From JACDCY01 sp964350145 (lineage in GTDB: Bacteria > Gemmatimonadota > Gemmatimonadetes > Gemmatimonadales > Gemmatimonadaceae), in NCBI GenBank assembly GCA_964350145.1, contig CAYGJL010000002.1, positions 36,301 to 100,300 on the forward strand: a stretch of 64,000 nt of DNA. The letters are read 5' to 3'. Made by a program: the position numbers and the translations under genes. The notes under the pieces were generated by a model. The model was not told the origin of the DNA. It worked only from the letters and a program-made list of their open reading frames with translations, and did not search any database. Of the stretch, positions 35,655 through 44,650 are shown piece by piece; positions within the stretch are counted from its first letter, which is position 1; each line of letters opens with the position of its first letter.

Positions 35655-37721
35655 ATGCCCAATCTCCTGATAAACGAATCCAGCCCCTACCTCCTCCAGC
35701 ACGCCGACAACCCCGTCGACTGGCACCCCTGGTCCGCCGACGCGCTCGAGCGCGCCCGGCGCGAGAACAAGCCCATCCTGTTGAGTATCGGCTACGCCGC
35801 GTGCCACTGGTGCCACGTCATGGCGCACGAGTCCTTCGAGGACGAAGCTACCGCCGCCGTGATGAACGAGCAGTTCGTGAGCATCAAGGTGGATCGCGAG
35901 GAGCGCCCCGACCTGGACAGCATCTACATGCAGGCGGTGCAAGCGATGACCGGACACGGCGGTTGGCCCATGACCGTGTTCCTCACGCCCACCGGCGAGC
36001 CGTTCTATGGCGGTACGTACTTTCCACCCACCGACCGGCACGGGATGCCGTCCTTCACCAACGTGCTCAAATCGGTGGCGCGCGCGTACACGGAGCATCG
36101 CGATGACGTCGAGCGGAGCGCCGCGCAGCTCCGCCAGATATACCAGCCTCCGCCCGCTTCCACACGCGCGGACGAGATCGCCGATGGCATGCTCGAGATC
36201 GCCTACCGCAGCCTGGCCCAGCGATATGACGAGACCCGCGGTGGTTTCGACTCCGCCCCGAAATTCCCCCAGACCATGGCGCTCGATTTTCTCCTGCGCC
36301 ACGGGGCACGCACGGACAACCGCATCGCGATCGACATCGCTTTGAACTCGTTCAGGAAGATGGCGCGCGGCGGAATCTACGATCAGGTAGGCGGCGGCTT
36401 CGCGCGCTACTCCGTGGACGACGAGTGGCTGGTGCCGCACTTCGAGAAGATGCTGTACGACAACGCGCTGCTGCTCCGCCTCGGGGTCCACTTGTGGCAG
36501 GCCACGGGAGACGAGGAAGTGAAGCGCGTGGCGTGCGACACGATCGCCTGGGTGGAGCGCGAGATGACTTCTCCCGAGGGTGGCTTCTACTCTTCGCTCG
36601 ACGCGGACAGCGAGGGGCACGAAGGAAAGTTCTACGTCTGGAGCGAGGCCGAGCTCGACGACCTGCTGGGCGAGGAGTCGGCGCTGGTGAAGTCCTACTA
36701 CGGCGTGACGCCAGATGGAAATTTTGAAGGAGCGAACATTCTGTTCGTCCCGTCGGAGCCTTCCGTTTTCGCCGCGCGACTCGGCGCGACCGAGTTCGCC
36801 CTGGCCGAGGCGATCGAGGGCGCGAAGACGATGCTGTATGAAGCGCGCTCGCGCCGCGTCTGGCCGGGCCGCGACGAGAAGGTCCTCGCCGGATGGAACG
36901 GCTTGATGCTGCGGGCAGTGGCCGAGGCCGCCCGCGTTTTCGACAACGAGCGGTTCCGCGCGATGGCGTTGAAGAACGCCGAGCTGCTGCATGGCGAGAT
37001 GGTTCGCGACGGACGCGTGCTGCGCTCCCGCAAGGACGGCGTCACCCGCATCCCCGGCTTCCTGGAGGATCACGCCGCGGTCGCGCTCGGCTTCATCTCC
37101 GTTTACGAGCTGACGTTCGACCAACAGTGGGTCGATCGTGCGCTGGAGATCTCCGCTGTGATCATCGATCAGTTCTGGGACGAGGATGGGCGCGTTTTCT
37201 TCGACACGGCTCGCGACGCCGAGCAGCTGATCACGCGGCCGCGCGAGGTCGCCGACAACGCGGTGCCGGCGGGCAGCTCACTCGCCGCGGAGCTCTGCCT
37301 CCGCATCTCCCAGCTGACAGGAGACGAGGCGTATCACGGACGTGCCGAGCGTGTTCTCCGCCCTCTCGCCACGTCCATGAGCAAGCATGCGATTGCGTTC
37401 GGGCATCTGCTCGGCGTCGCGGACATGCTCGTGCGCGGCGGTGTGCAGGTCGCGATCGCCGGCGATCCCGCCGGCGACGATTTCAGGCGGCTCGAGCGCG
37501 CCGTCGCGGACACGTACGTGCCGGGCCTGGTGCTCGCCGGCGGCGATCCTGCCCGGGCGCGAGGGGTGGCCCTGCTGCAGGGGCGGGATGCCCTCGGAGG
37601 AGCCACCGCGCACGTCTGCCGCGGCTTTACCTGCAGTCTTCCGACGCGGGATCCAGCACAACTCGTCGAGCAGCTTCGGGAGGCGTCGCGCACCTCTGTC
37701 CCGACAACCGCGGGCGCGTAG
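35655..37721 (+). CDS. Thioredoxin-like DUF255 protein (YyaL/spermatogenesis-associated 20 family)
   Basis: 688 residues from the ATG at 35655. The N-terminus NESSPYLLQHADNPVDW is a family hallmark, followed by the thioredoxin-like active site YAACHWCHVMAHESFED and IKVDREERPDLD. The rest is an (alpha/alpha)6 barrel-like domain with FPQTMALDFL, DQVGGGFARYSVDDEWLVPHFEKMLYDN-type motifs. Family function is unknown; a redox or glycan-related role is often suggested. The start was set at the conserved MPNLLINESS; a longer open frame upstream lacks similarity. Confidence 0.9.
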   Translation: MPNLLINESSPYLLQHADNPVDWHPWSADALERARRENKPILLSIGYAACHWCHVMAHESFEDEATAAVMNEQFVSIKVDREERPDLDSIYMQAVQAMTGHGGWPMTVFLTPTGEPFYGGTYFPPTDRHGMPSFTNVLKSVARAYTEHRDDVERSAAQLRQIYQPPPASTRADEIADGMLEIAYRSLAQRYDETRGGFDSAPKFPQTMALDFLLRHGARTDNRIAIDIALNSFRKMARGGIYDQVGGGFARYSVDDEWLVPHFEKMLYDNALLLRLGVHLWQATGDEEVKRVACDTIAWVEREMTSPEGGFYSSLDADSEGHEGKFYVWSEAELDDLLGEESALVKSYYGVTPDGNFEGANILFVPSEPSVFAARLGATEFALAEAIEGAKTMLYEARSRRVWPGRDEKVLAGWNGLMLRAVAEAARVFDNERFRAMALKNAELLHGEMVRDGRVLRSRKDGVTRIPGFLEDHAAVALGFISVYELTFDQQWVDRALEISAVIIDQFWDEDGRVFFDTARDAEQLITRPREVADNAVPAGSSLAAELCLRISQLTGDEAYHGRAERVLRPLATSMSKHAIAFGHLLGVADMLVRGGVQVAIAGDPAGDDFRRLERAVADTYVPGLVLAGGDPARARGVALLQGRDALGGATAHVCRGFTCSLPTRDPAQLVEQLREASRTSVPTTAGA

Positions 37722-37775
37722 CTTTCCCTCGCTGGGATTCGCGCCACCGGGCGCGCCTACTTCCACGGAGAGGTC

Positions 37776-38198
37776 ATGGACCAACCGCGCTGGATCCCGC
37801 AGCTGTACGGCTACATCGTCTGCCTAATCGCCGTCATCACGATCCTCATCTCGCTGAACAGCATCGTGAACAACACCTTCGAATTCGCGGAGCCGGAGAT
37901 GTCGCGGGAGGTCACCAGTGAGTTCGGTGGGCGCTCGCTCGAGGCGTGCAGACAACGCTGGATGCGCACTGCGCCCTCCCCCGGCCCTGAGAGACCGGCA
38001 GCCGCCCTCGCGCCGGACGTTCCGTCGGACAGCGCGCTCATGGCACTCTGCGCCGAGGAGCGCACGGACCGGATCGCGGCCGTGCGGCACCGCGCGCTGC
38101 GCGGGCTGGTAACGTCCACGCTCATGCTGCTGGTGGCCGGTATCCTGTTCGCCGTGCATTGGCGGTGGCTGCGCGGCTCCCGCACAGCGATGGCGTGA
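37776..38198 (+). CDS. Small two-span membrane protein, unknown
   Basis: 140 residues: MDQPRWIPQLYGYIVCLIAV leads into a first membrane helix (IVCLIAVITILISLNSIV). An extracytoplasmic loop of ~70 residues with two Cys (EACRQR, MALCAEE) follows, then a second helix (STLMLLVAGILFAVHW) and a short basic tail. The family is not recognised. It lies 54 nt after the DUF255 gene and is probably cotranscribed with it. The Cys pair might form a disulfide, which is speculative. Confidence 0.6.
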   Translation: MDQPRWIPQLYGYIVCLIAVITILISLNSIVNNTFEFAEPEMSREVTSEFGGRSLEACRQRWMRTAPSPGPERPAAALAPDVPSDSALMALCAEERTDRIAAVRHRALRGLVTSTLMLLVAGILFAVHWRWLRGSRTAMA

Positions 38199-38243
38199 GT
38201 TCCGGCGCTCGTGAGACGACTGGCGAGCCTTCAGCTGCGGAAC
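38199..38243. terminator. Hairpin between converging genes
   Basis: GTTCCG (38199-38204) pairs with CGGAAC (38238-38243), and inside it GCTCG (38207-38211) with CGAGC (38224-38228). It starts at the base after the stop codon and ends just before the nadC stop, fitting a bidirectional transcript end. There is no T-run. Confidence 0.5.
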
Positions 38244-38246
38244 GCG

Positions 38247-39152
38247 CTACGTGAAATCGAGCGCGAGATCCAGCGACGGCGCCGAGTGCGTGAGCGCGCC
38301 GACCGAAATCCAGTCCACCCCGGTCCTGGCGATCGCCCGAACGTTGGTCAGGTTGACACCGCCGGACGCTTCGAGAATGGCGCGCCCGTCCACGAGCTCC
38401 ACGCAGCGCTTGATCTCGTCCAGCTTCATGTTGTCGAGCAGCACTATGTCCGCGCCGGCTTCGACTGCCGCGCGCACCTGCGCGATCCTGTCGCACTCGA
38501 CTTCTACTTTGGTACCGCGCGGCGCCAGCTCTCGCGTGCGCTGAATCGCCAGCGCCATATCTCCGTCGAGGGCGCGGAGGTGGTTGTCCTTGATCAGGAT
38601 CGCGGTCGAGAGATCCATCCGGTGATTGGTGCCTCCGCCCGCGCGCACCGCGTACTTCTCCAGGCTCCGCCAGCCGGGGGTGGTCTTCCTGGTGTCGAAA
38701 ATCTTCGCGTCAGTGCCGCGCACCGCCGCGACGAACTTGGCGGTAAGAGTCGCGATCCCCGAGAGGCGCTGGAGAAAGTTCAGCGCGACACGTTCGGCCG
38801 ACAGCAGCCCACGAGCGCTGCCGCTCAGCGTCACGAACACCGAGCCGGGAGTTACGGTTCGGCCGTCCTCGCCCTCCACGCGAACGTCCACCCGCGGATT
38901 CAGCTGGCGAAACGCCTCGACCGCCAGCGGTAACCCGGCGATTACGCCCGCTTTTCTCGCCACGAGCCGGCAGCGGGCGCGCCGGTCCGACACGACGGTA
39001 GCGATCGTGGTGATGTCGGCGAACGCCCCATCCTCGTCCAGCGCGGCACGGACGAGCTTTACCGTATCCCGCCGGGTGAGCGGAAACAGGACGCCCTCGT
39101 CCGGTCTCGGAACCGTTCTGCGTTGCGGCTGGCGGCGGCGGGGAGGGGTCAT
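38247..39152 (-). CDS. nadC: Nicotinate-nucleotide pyrophosphorylase (quinolinate phosphoribosyltransferase)
   Basis: 301 residues; converts quinolinate and PRPP to nicotinate mononucleotide. Motifs: NFLQRLSGIATLT, DTRKTTPGWRSLEKYAV and GGGTNHRMDLSTAILIKDNH around the active site, VEVECD and the C-terminal ILEASGGVNLTNV phosphate-binding loop. An N-terminal basic extension (TPPRRRQPQRRT) precedes the family start. It is the third gene of nadB-nadA-nadC, 32 nt after nadA. Confidence 0.95.
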   Translation of the reverse strand: MTPPRRRQPQRRTVPRPDEGVLFPLTRRDTVKLVRAALDEDGAFADITTIATVVSDRRARCRLVARKAGVIAGLPLAVEAFRQLNPRVDVRVEGEDGRTVTPGSVFVTLSGSARGLLSAERVALNFLQRLSGIATLTAKFVAAVRGTDAKIFDTRKTTPGWRSLEKYAVRAGGGTNHRMDLSTAILIKDNHLRALDGDMALAIQRTRELAPRGTKVEVECDRIAQVRAAVEAGADIVLLDNMKLDEIKRCVELVDGRAILEASGGVNLTNVRAIARTGVDWISVGALTHSAPSLDLALDFT

Positions 39153-39184
39153 CTCGGATTAACCGCGCAAAAGGCGTGCGCCGA

Positions 39185-40198
39185 TTACTCGCCCGGATCC
39201 GGCGAAGTCGGCACCGGCGACAGCGCCGTCTGCCCTCCGATCGCCACCATGCGCTCGATCGCCTTGCGCGCGCGCGCGGCCACCTGCGGCGGCACCGTGA
39301 TCTCGTACTGCATCTCCTGCAACGCCAGAAACACCTTCGGCAGGGTCGTGACCTTCATGTACGCGCACACGGCCAGGTCGTTCGCCGCGAAGAACGTCTT
39401 GGTCGGATTCTCCCGCCGCAGCCGGTGCAGGATGCCGACTTCCGTCGCGACGATGAACTCGTCCGCCGGCGACTCCGACGGCCGGCGGATCATCCCCTCG
39501 GTCGAGAGGATCTGCATTCCCTCGGGGCTGACCGTGCCGGCCGACACCGCTTCGACGACGCTCGACGCGCAGCCGCACTCGGGGTGAATCAGAAATTCGG
39601 CGCCGGGGTGCGCCGCTCGCGTCAGGTTGATGTGCTCGGGATCGATCCCCGCGTGCACGTGGCACTCGCCCATCCAGACGTGAATGTTCTCGCGTCCCGA
39701 CACCCGCCGCACGTGCGCTCCCAAAAACATGTCCGGCAGGAAGAGGATGTCTTTTTCCGCGGGGATGGTGTTGATCACCTCCACCGCGTTGCCCGACGTG
39801 CAGCAGTAATCGCTCTCCGCCTTCACCTCGGCGGACGTATTGACGTACGACACGACCACCGCGCCCGGATGCTCCGCCTTCCACGCGCGCAGCTGCTCGG
39901 CGTCGATGCTGGCCGCGAGTGAGCACCCCGCGGCGAGGTCCGGTAGCAGCACGGTCTTTTTTGGCGACAGGATCTTGGCGGTCTCGGCCATGAAGTGCAC
40001 GCCGCAGAACACGATCACGTCCGCTTCGGTGCGAGCCGCCTCGCGGCTCAAGCCCAGGGAATCGCCGACGTAGTCGGCCACGTCCTGAACCTCGGACCGC
40101 TCGTAGTTGTGCGCGAGGATCACGGCGTTCCTGGCCCGCGCGAGCTCCTTGATCTCCGCTTGCAGCGTCGCCACGTCGGCCTCCGCAATCACTGCCAT
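39185..40198 (-). CDS. nadA: Quinolinate synthase A
   Basis: 337 residues; a [4Fe-4S] enzyme that condenses iminoaspartate with dihydroxyacetone phosphate to quinolinate. Cluster cysteines are visible in VIFCGVHFMAE, HPECGCASS and LAVCAYMK. Other hallmarks are AHNYERSEVQDVADYVGDS, LPDLAAGCSLA and YVNTSAEVKAESD. The ATG at 40198 was chosen over a much longer open frame because the conserved N-terminus starts here. It overlaps the 3' end of nadB by 10 nt. Confidence 0.96.
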   Translation of the reverse strand: MAVIAEADVATLQAEIKELARARNAVILAHNYERSEVQDVADYVGDSLGLSREAARTEADVIVFCGVHFMAETAKILSPKKTVLLPDLAAGCSLAASIDAEQLRAWKAEHPGAVVVSYVNTSAEVKAESDYCCTSGNAVEVINTIPAEKDILFLPDMFLGAHVRRVSGRENIHVWMGECHVHAGIDPEHINLTRAAHPGAEFLIHPECGCASSVVEAVSAGTVSPEGMQILSTEGMIRRPSESPADEFIVATEVGILHRLRRENPTKTFFAANDLAVCAYMKVTTLPKVFLALQEMQYEITVPPQVAARARKAIERMVAIGGQTALSPVPTSPDPGE

Positions 40199-41712
40199 AT
40201 GATGTGCTTCCCCCGCCACTTCTGCTTGGGCCTGGGAAAGTCGCTGCGGAAATGACCGCCGCGCGATTCGCTCCTCTGCAACGCCGCACCGGCAATTAGT
40301 CGTCCCGTCGCGATCAGGTTCGCTTCCTCGGTCGCCCCGACCGGGAGGCGCGATTCGATCGCGTCGAGAGTCTCCAGACATTTCTTCAACCCTTTGCCGG
40401 ACCGGTAGATCCCCGCTTTCTCCCACATGACCTGCCGCACGTCGTCGGCCGCGACTTGCGCGGCTCCACGATCCCGAAGCTGCGGCGCCCTCCAGACGGA
40501 CTTTTTCGGCACCTTCGTCAATCGCTCCGTCTTTATCATATCGCGCGCGACGCGCTCGGCGAACACCAAACCCTCCAGCAGAGAGTTGGAGGCCAGCCTG
40601 TTGGCGCCGTGCACCCCCGTGCTGGATACTTCGCCGCACGCGTACAGTCGCTGCAGGCTGGAGCGGCCCGCCAGATCGGTGACGACCCCGCCCATCATGT
40701 AGTGCGCGGCCGGAGTCACCGGAATGAGCTCGTCGCGCGGGTCGATGCCCCGGGCGTGACAGAGCGCGAAAATTCCCGGGAAACGTTTCTCGAACGATTT
40801 CCCCAGGCGGCGCGCGTCGAGCCAGACCCTGCTCCCCCCCGACTGCTGCAGAAAAATCTCGCGCGCCACTATGTCCCGCGGAGCGAGCTCGGCGTTTCTG
40901 TGCCGGCGGATCATGAACCGCTGGCCGTCGTCGTTGACGAGCGTCGCGCCTTCACCTCGCACGGCCTCGGAGATCAGGGACAGCGGATTCTCCGGCGTGT
41001 CGAGCGCGGTCGGGTGGAACTGGACGAACTCCATGTCCGAGAGCTTCACGCCCGCGCGCCGCGCGATCGCGTAACCGTCGCCGGTGGCCACGACCGGGTT
41101 GGTCGTATGGCGAAAGACCTGGCCGCAGCCGCCGGTCGCGAGGACCGTCGCGTCGGCGATTATCTCCACGGGCCGTCCCGCCACCGTCGCCCGAACTCCC
41201 GCGCACATCCCCGCGTGTACGACGAGGTCGAGCACCCGCGTCTTCTCGAAGACCTCTATCTTCGGGTTGTCCATTACGCGATCGATCAGCGTTCGCACGA
41301 CCTCCGCCCCAGTCTGGTCGCCGTGGGCGTGCACTATCCGATGGCGGGAATGCGCGGCTTCCTTGCCGAGGCGCAGCTTGCCCGTGGGGCCGAGGTCGAA
41401 TTCGGCGCCTGCGGTCTGCAGCTCGCGCACGCGCTGGGGTCCCTCGGCCACGAGCACGTCCACCGCGCCCGCGTCGCACAGCGCCGCTCCAGCCGCGAGC
41501 GTGTCCTTCCGGTGGAGCTTGGTAGAGTCCCCGGCGCCGAGCGCCGCGGCGATCCCGCCCTGGGCGTAGGCCGTCGCGCTGTCGAACAACGATCGCTTGG
41601 TGAGGACCATCACCTCGCCGCCGTCCTCTTCGCTCGCCCGCCACGCCGCGTGCAGTCCGGCAACGCCGCTGCCGACCACGAGAAATCGCGTTCTGATCCG
41701 GTCAACGGGCAT
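40189..41712 (-). CDS. nadB: L-aspartate oxidase
   Basis: 507 residues; FAD enzyme that oxidises L-aspartate to iminoaspartate for quinolinate synthase. Motifs: the FAD fold FLVVGSGVAGLHAAW, SATAYAQGGIAA, HTTNPVVATGDGYA, MEFVQFHPTAL, the active-site region AAHYMMGGV and GEVSSTGVHGANRLASNSLLE. The C-terminus extends past the usual helical bundle by a short basic tail overlapping nadA. ATG at 41712 was preferred to a TTG 30 nt upstream. The region 41713-42059 upstream holds hairpin twin C. Confidence 0.95.
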   Translation of the reverse strand: MPVDRIRTRFLVVGSGVAGLHAAWRASEEDGGEVMVLTKRSLFDSATAYAQGGIAAALGAGDSTKLHRKDTLAAGAALCDAGAVDVLVAEGPQRVRELQTAGAEFDLGPTGKLRLGKEAAHSRHRIVHAHGDQTGAEVVRTLIDRVMDNPKIEVFEKTRVLDLVVHAGMCAGVRATVAGRPVEIIADATVLATGGCGQVFRHTTNPVVATGDGYAIARRAGVKLSDMEFVQFHPTALDTPENPLSLISEAVRGEGATLVNDDGQRFMIRRHRNAELAPRDIVAREIFLQQSGGSRVWLDARRLGKSFEKRFPGIFALCHARGIDPRDELIPVTPAAHYMMGGVVTDLAGRSSLQRLYACGEVSSTGVHGANRLASNSLLEGLVFAERVARDMIKTERLTKVPKKSVWRAPQLRDRGAAQVAADDVRQVMWEKAGIYRSGKGLKKCLETLDAIESRLPVGATEEANLIATGRLIAGAALQRSESRGGHFRSDFPRPKQKWRGKHIIWQ

Positions 41713-41783
41713 GCTGAAATCTACAGCGCGTTTGGCCGTCAACCGCGGGGAGCGGGGCCGTGGGCGCGCGTGCGTGGTGCCGG

Positions 41784-41876
41784 GGGCCGAGGACTCGGGT
41801 ATCCCGCTTCGGCGCTACGCTCGCAAACTGCGCTCGCTAAGACGCGCCTACGCGGGACACCCGAGCGCCGCGGCCC
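41784..41876 (-). repeat. Conserved-loop hairpin element, copy C1
   Basis: Arms 41784-41807 and 41852-41876 pair strongly near the loop (CTCGGGTATCCCGC against GCGGGACACCCGAG) and weakly outside. Read on the minus strand, stem GGCGC/GCGCC closes the loop GTCTTAGCGAGCGCAG...GCGAGCGTA. It is in sense orientation upstream of nadB. Confidence 0.85.
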
Positions 41877-41886
41877 ACATGCATGG
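41877..41886. repeat. Palindromic 10-nt centre of hairpin twin C
   Basis: ACATGCATGG lies between C1 and C2; with flanks it forms GCCC-ACATGCATGG-GGGC, a palindrome with one mismatch. The spacing is the same 10 nt as in twin B although the sequence is different. Confidence 0.65.
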
Positions 41887-41981
41887 GGGCGCTTGCCACG
41901 ACGGACTCCCCAAAGCGCCGTCTTAGCGAGCGTAGTTTGCGAGCGTAGGCGCGAATGGGGAGCCCGTCGTGGCAAGCGCCC
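41887..41981 (+). repeat. Conserved-loop hairpin element, copy C2
   Basis: Arms 41887-41911 and 41957-41981 are complementary at 24 of 25 positions. Inner stem GCGCC (41915-41919) / GGCGC (41948-41952) closes the 28-nt loop at 41920-41947, which contains GCGAGCGTAG twice around TTT-like spacing. It is in sense orientation upstream of the BMP transporter operon. Confidence 0.92.
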
Positions 41982-42059
41982 GCACACCGAAAACCCGCGC
42001 CCACGAAACCCGGGCGCGCTCTTGCTCACTACTGTTACGCGCACGAAACTTACCCACCC

Positions 42060-43097
42060 ATGCGCAAGCTCCTGATCACTGTCGCGGTCCTGCTCGCCGT
42101 CCACGCCGCGTTCCTGGTGTTCAGCCCGCGCGGCACCGAAGCGGTCGCGGACGCCGACGCGACCAGGGTCGGGATCGTGCTCGACGTCGGCGGCCGTGGC
42201 GACAAATCGTTCAACGACGGCGCGTACGCGGGCGCCGACAGCGCCATGCAGCAGCTCGGCGCCGACGTGCGGTTCATCGAGCCCGGGGAAGGCGCCGACC
42301 GCGAGGCCGGGCTGCGCCTGCTCGCCGCCGAGGGCATGGATCTGATCATGGGGATCGGGTTCATCTTCACCGACGATCTCCTCGTGCTGTCGCGGGAATA
42401 CCCCGACAGCCGATTCGCCGGAGTCGATTTCGCGCTCGCCACTGACGTAGCCGGGAATGTGATCCCGCCACCGTCCAACGTCGCCGCGCTCAAGTTCCGC
42501 GAGGAAGAAGGATCGTTCCTCGTCGGCGCGCTCGCGGCGCTCGTCGGCAACTCCAAGCGGGTCGGCTTCATCGGCGGCATGGACATCCCGCTTATCCACA
42601 AGTTCGAGGCCGGCTATCGCGCCGGAGTGAAGCACGTCTGCCCCGACTGCACCGTGGTCGCGCAATATGCCGGCGTCACGCCGGAGGCGTTCGCGAACCC
42701 GGGCCGCGGGAAGGAACTAGCGCTCGCACAGTACCAGTCGGGCGTGAACGTGATCTTTCACGCGTCTGGAGCGACCGGGAGCGGATTGTTCGAGGCCGCG
42801 CGCGCCACCGGCAAGTTCGCGATCGGCGTGGATGCCGACCAGGCGGCGGAAGCGCCGGGGCGCGTGCTCACGTCCATGATCAAGGGAGTGAATGCGGCGG
42901 TGTACGACGCCATCGCGCGGGTGGAGAACGGCACGTTCAAGGGCGGCGTGTACTCGTTCGGCCTCGCCGAGGGCGGCGTGGGCTACGTGTACAACGAGAA
43001 CAATCGCGCACTCATCCCCGACGCCGCGCGCCTGCGTGTGGAGCAGCTCAAGGCCGACATTATCGCGGGCAGAATCAAGGTGCCGTCCACCCGATGA
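42060..43097 (+). CDS. BMP-family ABC substrate-binding protein (nucleoside-type)
   Basis: 345 residues. A hydrophobic leader (LLITVAVLLAVHAAFLVF) lacks a lipobox Cys, so the protein is probably secreted or membrane-tethered. The core matches the BMP/PnrA/Med family: VGIVLDVGGRGDKSFNDGAY, ADVRFIEPGEGADREAG, RFAGVDFAL and EEGSFLVGALAAL. Members bind purine nucleosides. It heads a four-gene operon, each gene overlapping the next by 4 nt. Confidence 0.88.
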   Translation: MRKLLITVAVLLAVHAAFLVFSPRGTEAVADADATRVGIVLDVGGRGDKSFNDGAYAGADSAMQQLGADVRFIEPGEGADREAGLRLLAAEGMDLIMGIGFIFTDDLLVLSREYPDSRFAGVDFALATDVAGNVIPPPSNVAALKFREEEGSFLVGALAALVGNSKRVGFIGGMDIPLIHKFEAGYRAGVKHVCPDCTVVAQYAGVTPEAFANPGRGKELALAQYQSGVNVIFHASGATGSGLFEAARATGKFAIGVDADQAAEAPGRVLTSMIKGVNAAVYDAIARVENGTFKGGVYSFGLAEGGVGYVYNENNRALIPDAARLRVEQLKADIIAGRIKVPSTR

Positions 43098-44650
43098 GCG
43101 CACACCCGATCACGATGGCGGCGATCGACAAGTCGTTCGGTCCCGTCCGGGCCAACCGCGCCGCTTCGCTCGACGTCGCGCCTGGAGAAATCCACGCGCT
43201 CGTCGGCGAGAACGGAGCGGGCAAATCCACCCTCATGAAGATCCTCGGCGGGCTGATCAAGCCGGATGCGGGTACGGTGGAAGTGAACGGGCGCGACGTC
43301 ACGGGCTGGTCCACGACCGACGCGATCGCGAACGGCGTCGGCGTCGTGCACCAGCACTTCATGCTCGTTCCGACGCTGACTGTTGCCGAGAACGTGGTGC
43401 TCGGCATGGAGCCGAAGCGCGGCGTGATGTTCGATCGAGCGCGCGCCCTCGCCGACGTGAACGCGCTCATTCAGAAGACAGGGCTGATCGTTCCCGCCGA
43501 CCGGCGGATCGCGGAGCTGTCGGTCGGGGAAGCACAGCGCGTGGAGATCCTGAAGACGCTGTACCGTGGCGCCAAGATCCTCATCCTCGACGAGCCGACG
43601 GCCGTCCTCTCTCCGCCCGACGTGCAGGAGCTTTGGACCGTCCTGCGCAAGTTACGCGGCGACGGCGGAACGATCGTGCTCATCACGCACCGCCTGGACG
43701 AGGTGATCGACATATCCGAGACGATCACCGTGATGCGCGCCGGCGCGACCGTCGGTCGAATGAAGACGTCGGATACGACGCCCGCAGAGATCGCCAAGGC
43801 GATGGTGGGTCGTGACGTCGTGCTCTCCGCGCCGGTTCGCGAGGCGATCGGCGGAGCAGCGGCCACCACCGAGCACGCGATTGCGCCTACCGGTGGCGCG
43901 GTGCTCGAGGTCACCGGTCTCGCGGTGAACGACTCGCGGCGAGTGCGCGTCGTGGATGGCGTCACGTTCGCCATCCGTCCGGGCGAGATCCTCGGGATCG
44001 CGGGCGTCGAAGGGAACGGTCAAACCGAGCTCGTGGAAGCGATCGCCGGCCTCCGCGACATTCTCGCGGGATCCATCTCGGTTTCCGGCCGCGACATCAC
44101 CGGCGCAACGGTGAAAGAGCGACGCGAAGCCGGCATCGCGCACGTGCCCGAAGACAGGCACAGGCGCGGGCTCATCCTCGAGTACTCGATCGCGGAGAAC
44201 CTGGTGCTCGGCGCGCAGGACGAGTTCTCGCGGTACGGCTCGCTCGACGGCGGACGAATCGAGTCTCACGCCCGGGAGCAGATCAGCAAGTTCGACGTCC
44301 GCCCTCCAAGCCCTGCGCCGGCCGCGCGTACGCTGTCCGGCGGAAACCAACAGAAGGTCGTGATCGCGCGGGAGATGGGACGATCGTTCACCGTGCTGCT
44401 CGCGGCCCAGCCCACGCGGGGAGTGGACGTCGGCGCGATCGAGTTCATCCACCGGCAGATCCGGGAAGCTCGCGACGCCGGCAAGGCCATCCTGCTCGTG
44501 TCCGCTGAGCTGAACGAGGTGCTCGCGCTGTCGGACAAAGTCGCTGTGATGTACCGCGGCAAGTTCGTGGTCACGCTCCCGGTGCACGAGGCGACCCCCG
44601 AAGTCCTCGGCCCGTACATGACCGGCGGCGGGAGCCGCGACGCGGCATGA
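43094..44650 (+). CDS. ABC importer ATPase with two nucleotide-binding domains (nucleoside type)
   Basis: 518 residues with tandem ABC domains. The first has Walker A GENGAGKSTLMK, a signature LSVGEAQRVEI (variant of LSGGQ) and Walker B ILILDEPTAVL. The second has a degenerate Walker A VEGNGQTELVEA and LSGGNQQKVVIARE. This asymmetry is normal for the sugar/nucleoside importer class (RbsA, NupA). It overlaps its neighbours by ATGA on both sides. Confidence 0.93.
   Translation: MSAHPITMAAIDKSFGPVRANRAASLDVAPGEIHALVGENGAGKSTLMKILGGLIKPDAGTVEVNGRDVTGWSTTDAIANGVGVVHQHFMLVPTLTVAENVVLGMEPKRGVMFDRARALADVNALIQKTGLIVPADRRIAELSVGEAQRVEILKTLYRGAKILILDEPTAVLSPPDVQELWTVLRKLRGDGGTIVLITHRLDEVIDISETITVMRAGATVGRMKTSDTTPAEIAKAMVGRDVVLSAPVREAIGGAAATTEHAIAPTGGAVLEVTGLAVNDSRRVRVVDGVTFAIRPGEILGIAGVEGNGQTELVEAIAGLRDILAGSISVSGRDITGATVKERREAGIAHVPEDRHRRGLILEYSIAENLVLGAQDEFSRYGSLDGGRIESHAREQISKFDVRPPSPAPAARTLSGGNQQKVVIAREMGRSFTVLLAAQPTRGVDVGAIEFIHRQIREARDAGKAILLVSAELNEVLALSDKVAVMYRGKFVVTLPVHEATPEVLGPYMTGGGSRDAA

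Noticed and set aside
43490..43540. Variant ABC signature LSVGEAQ as a sign of a broken ATPase
   Set aside because: First-domain signature variants are common in the nucleoside/sugar importer class, and the other motifs are intact.
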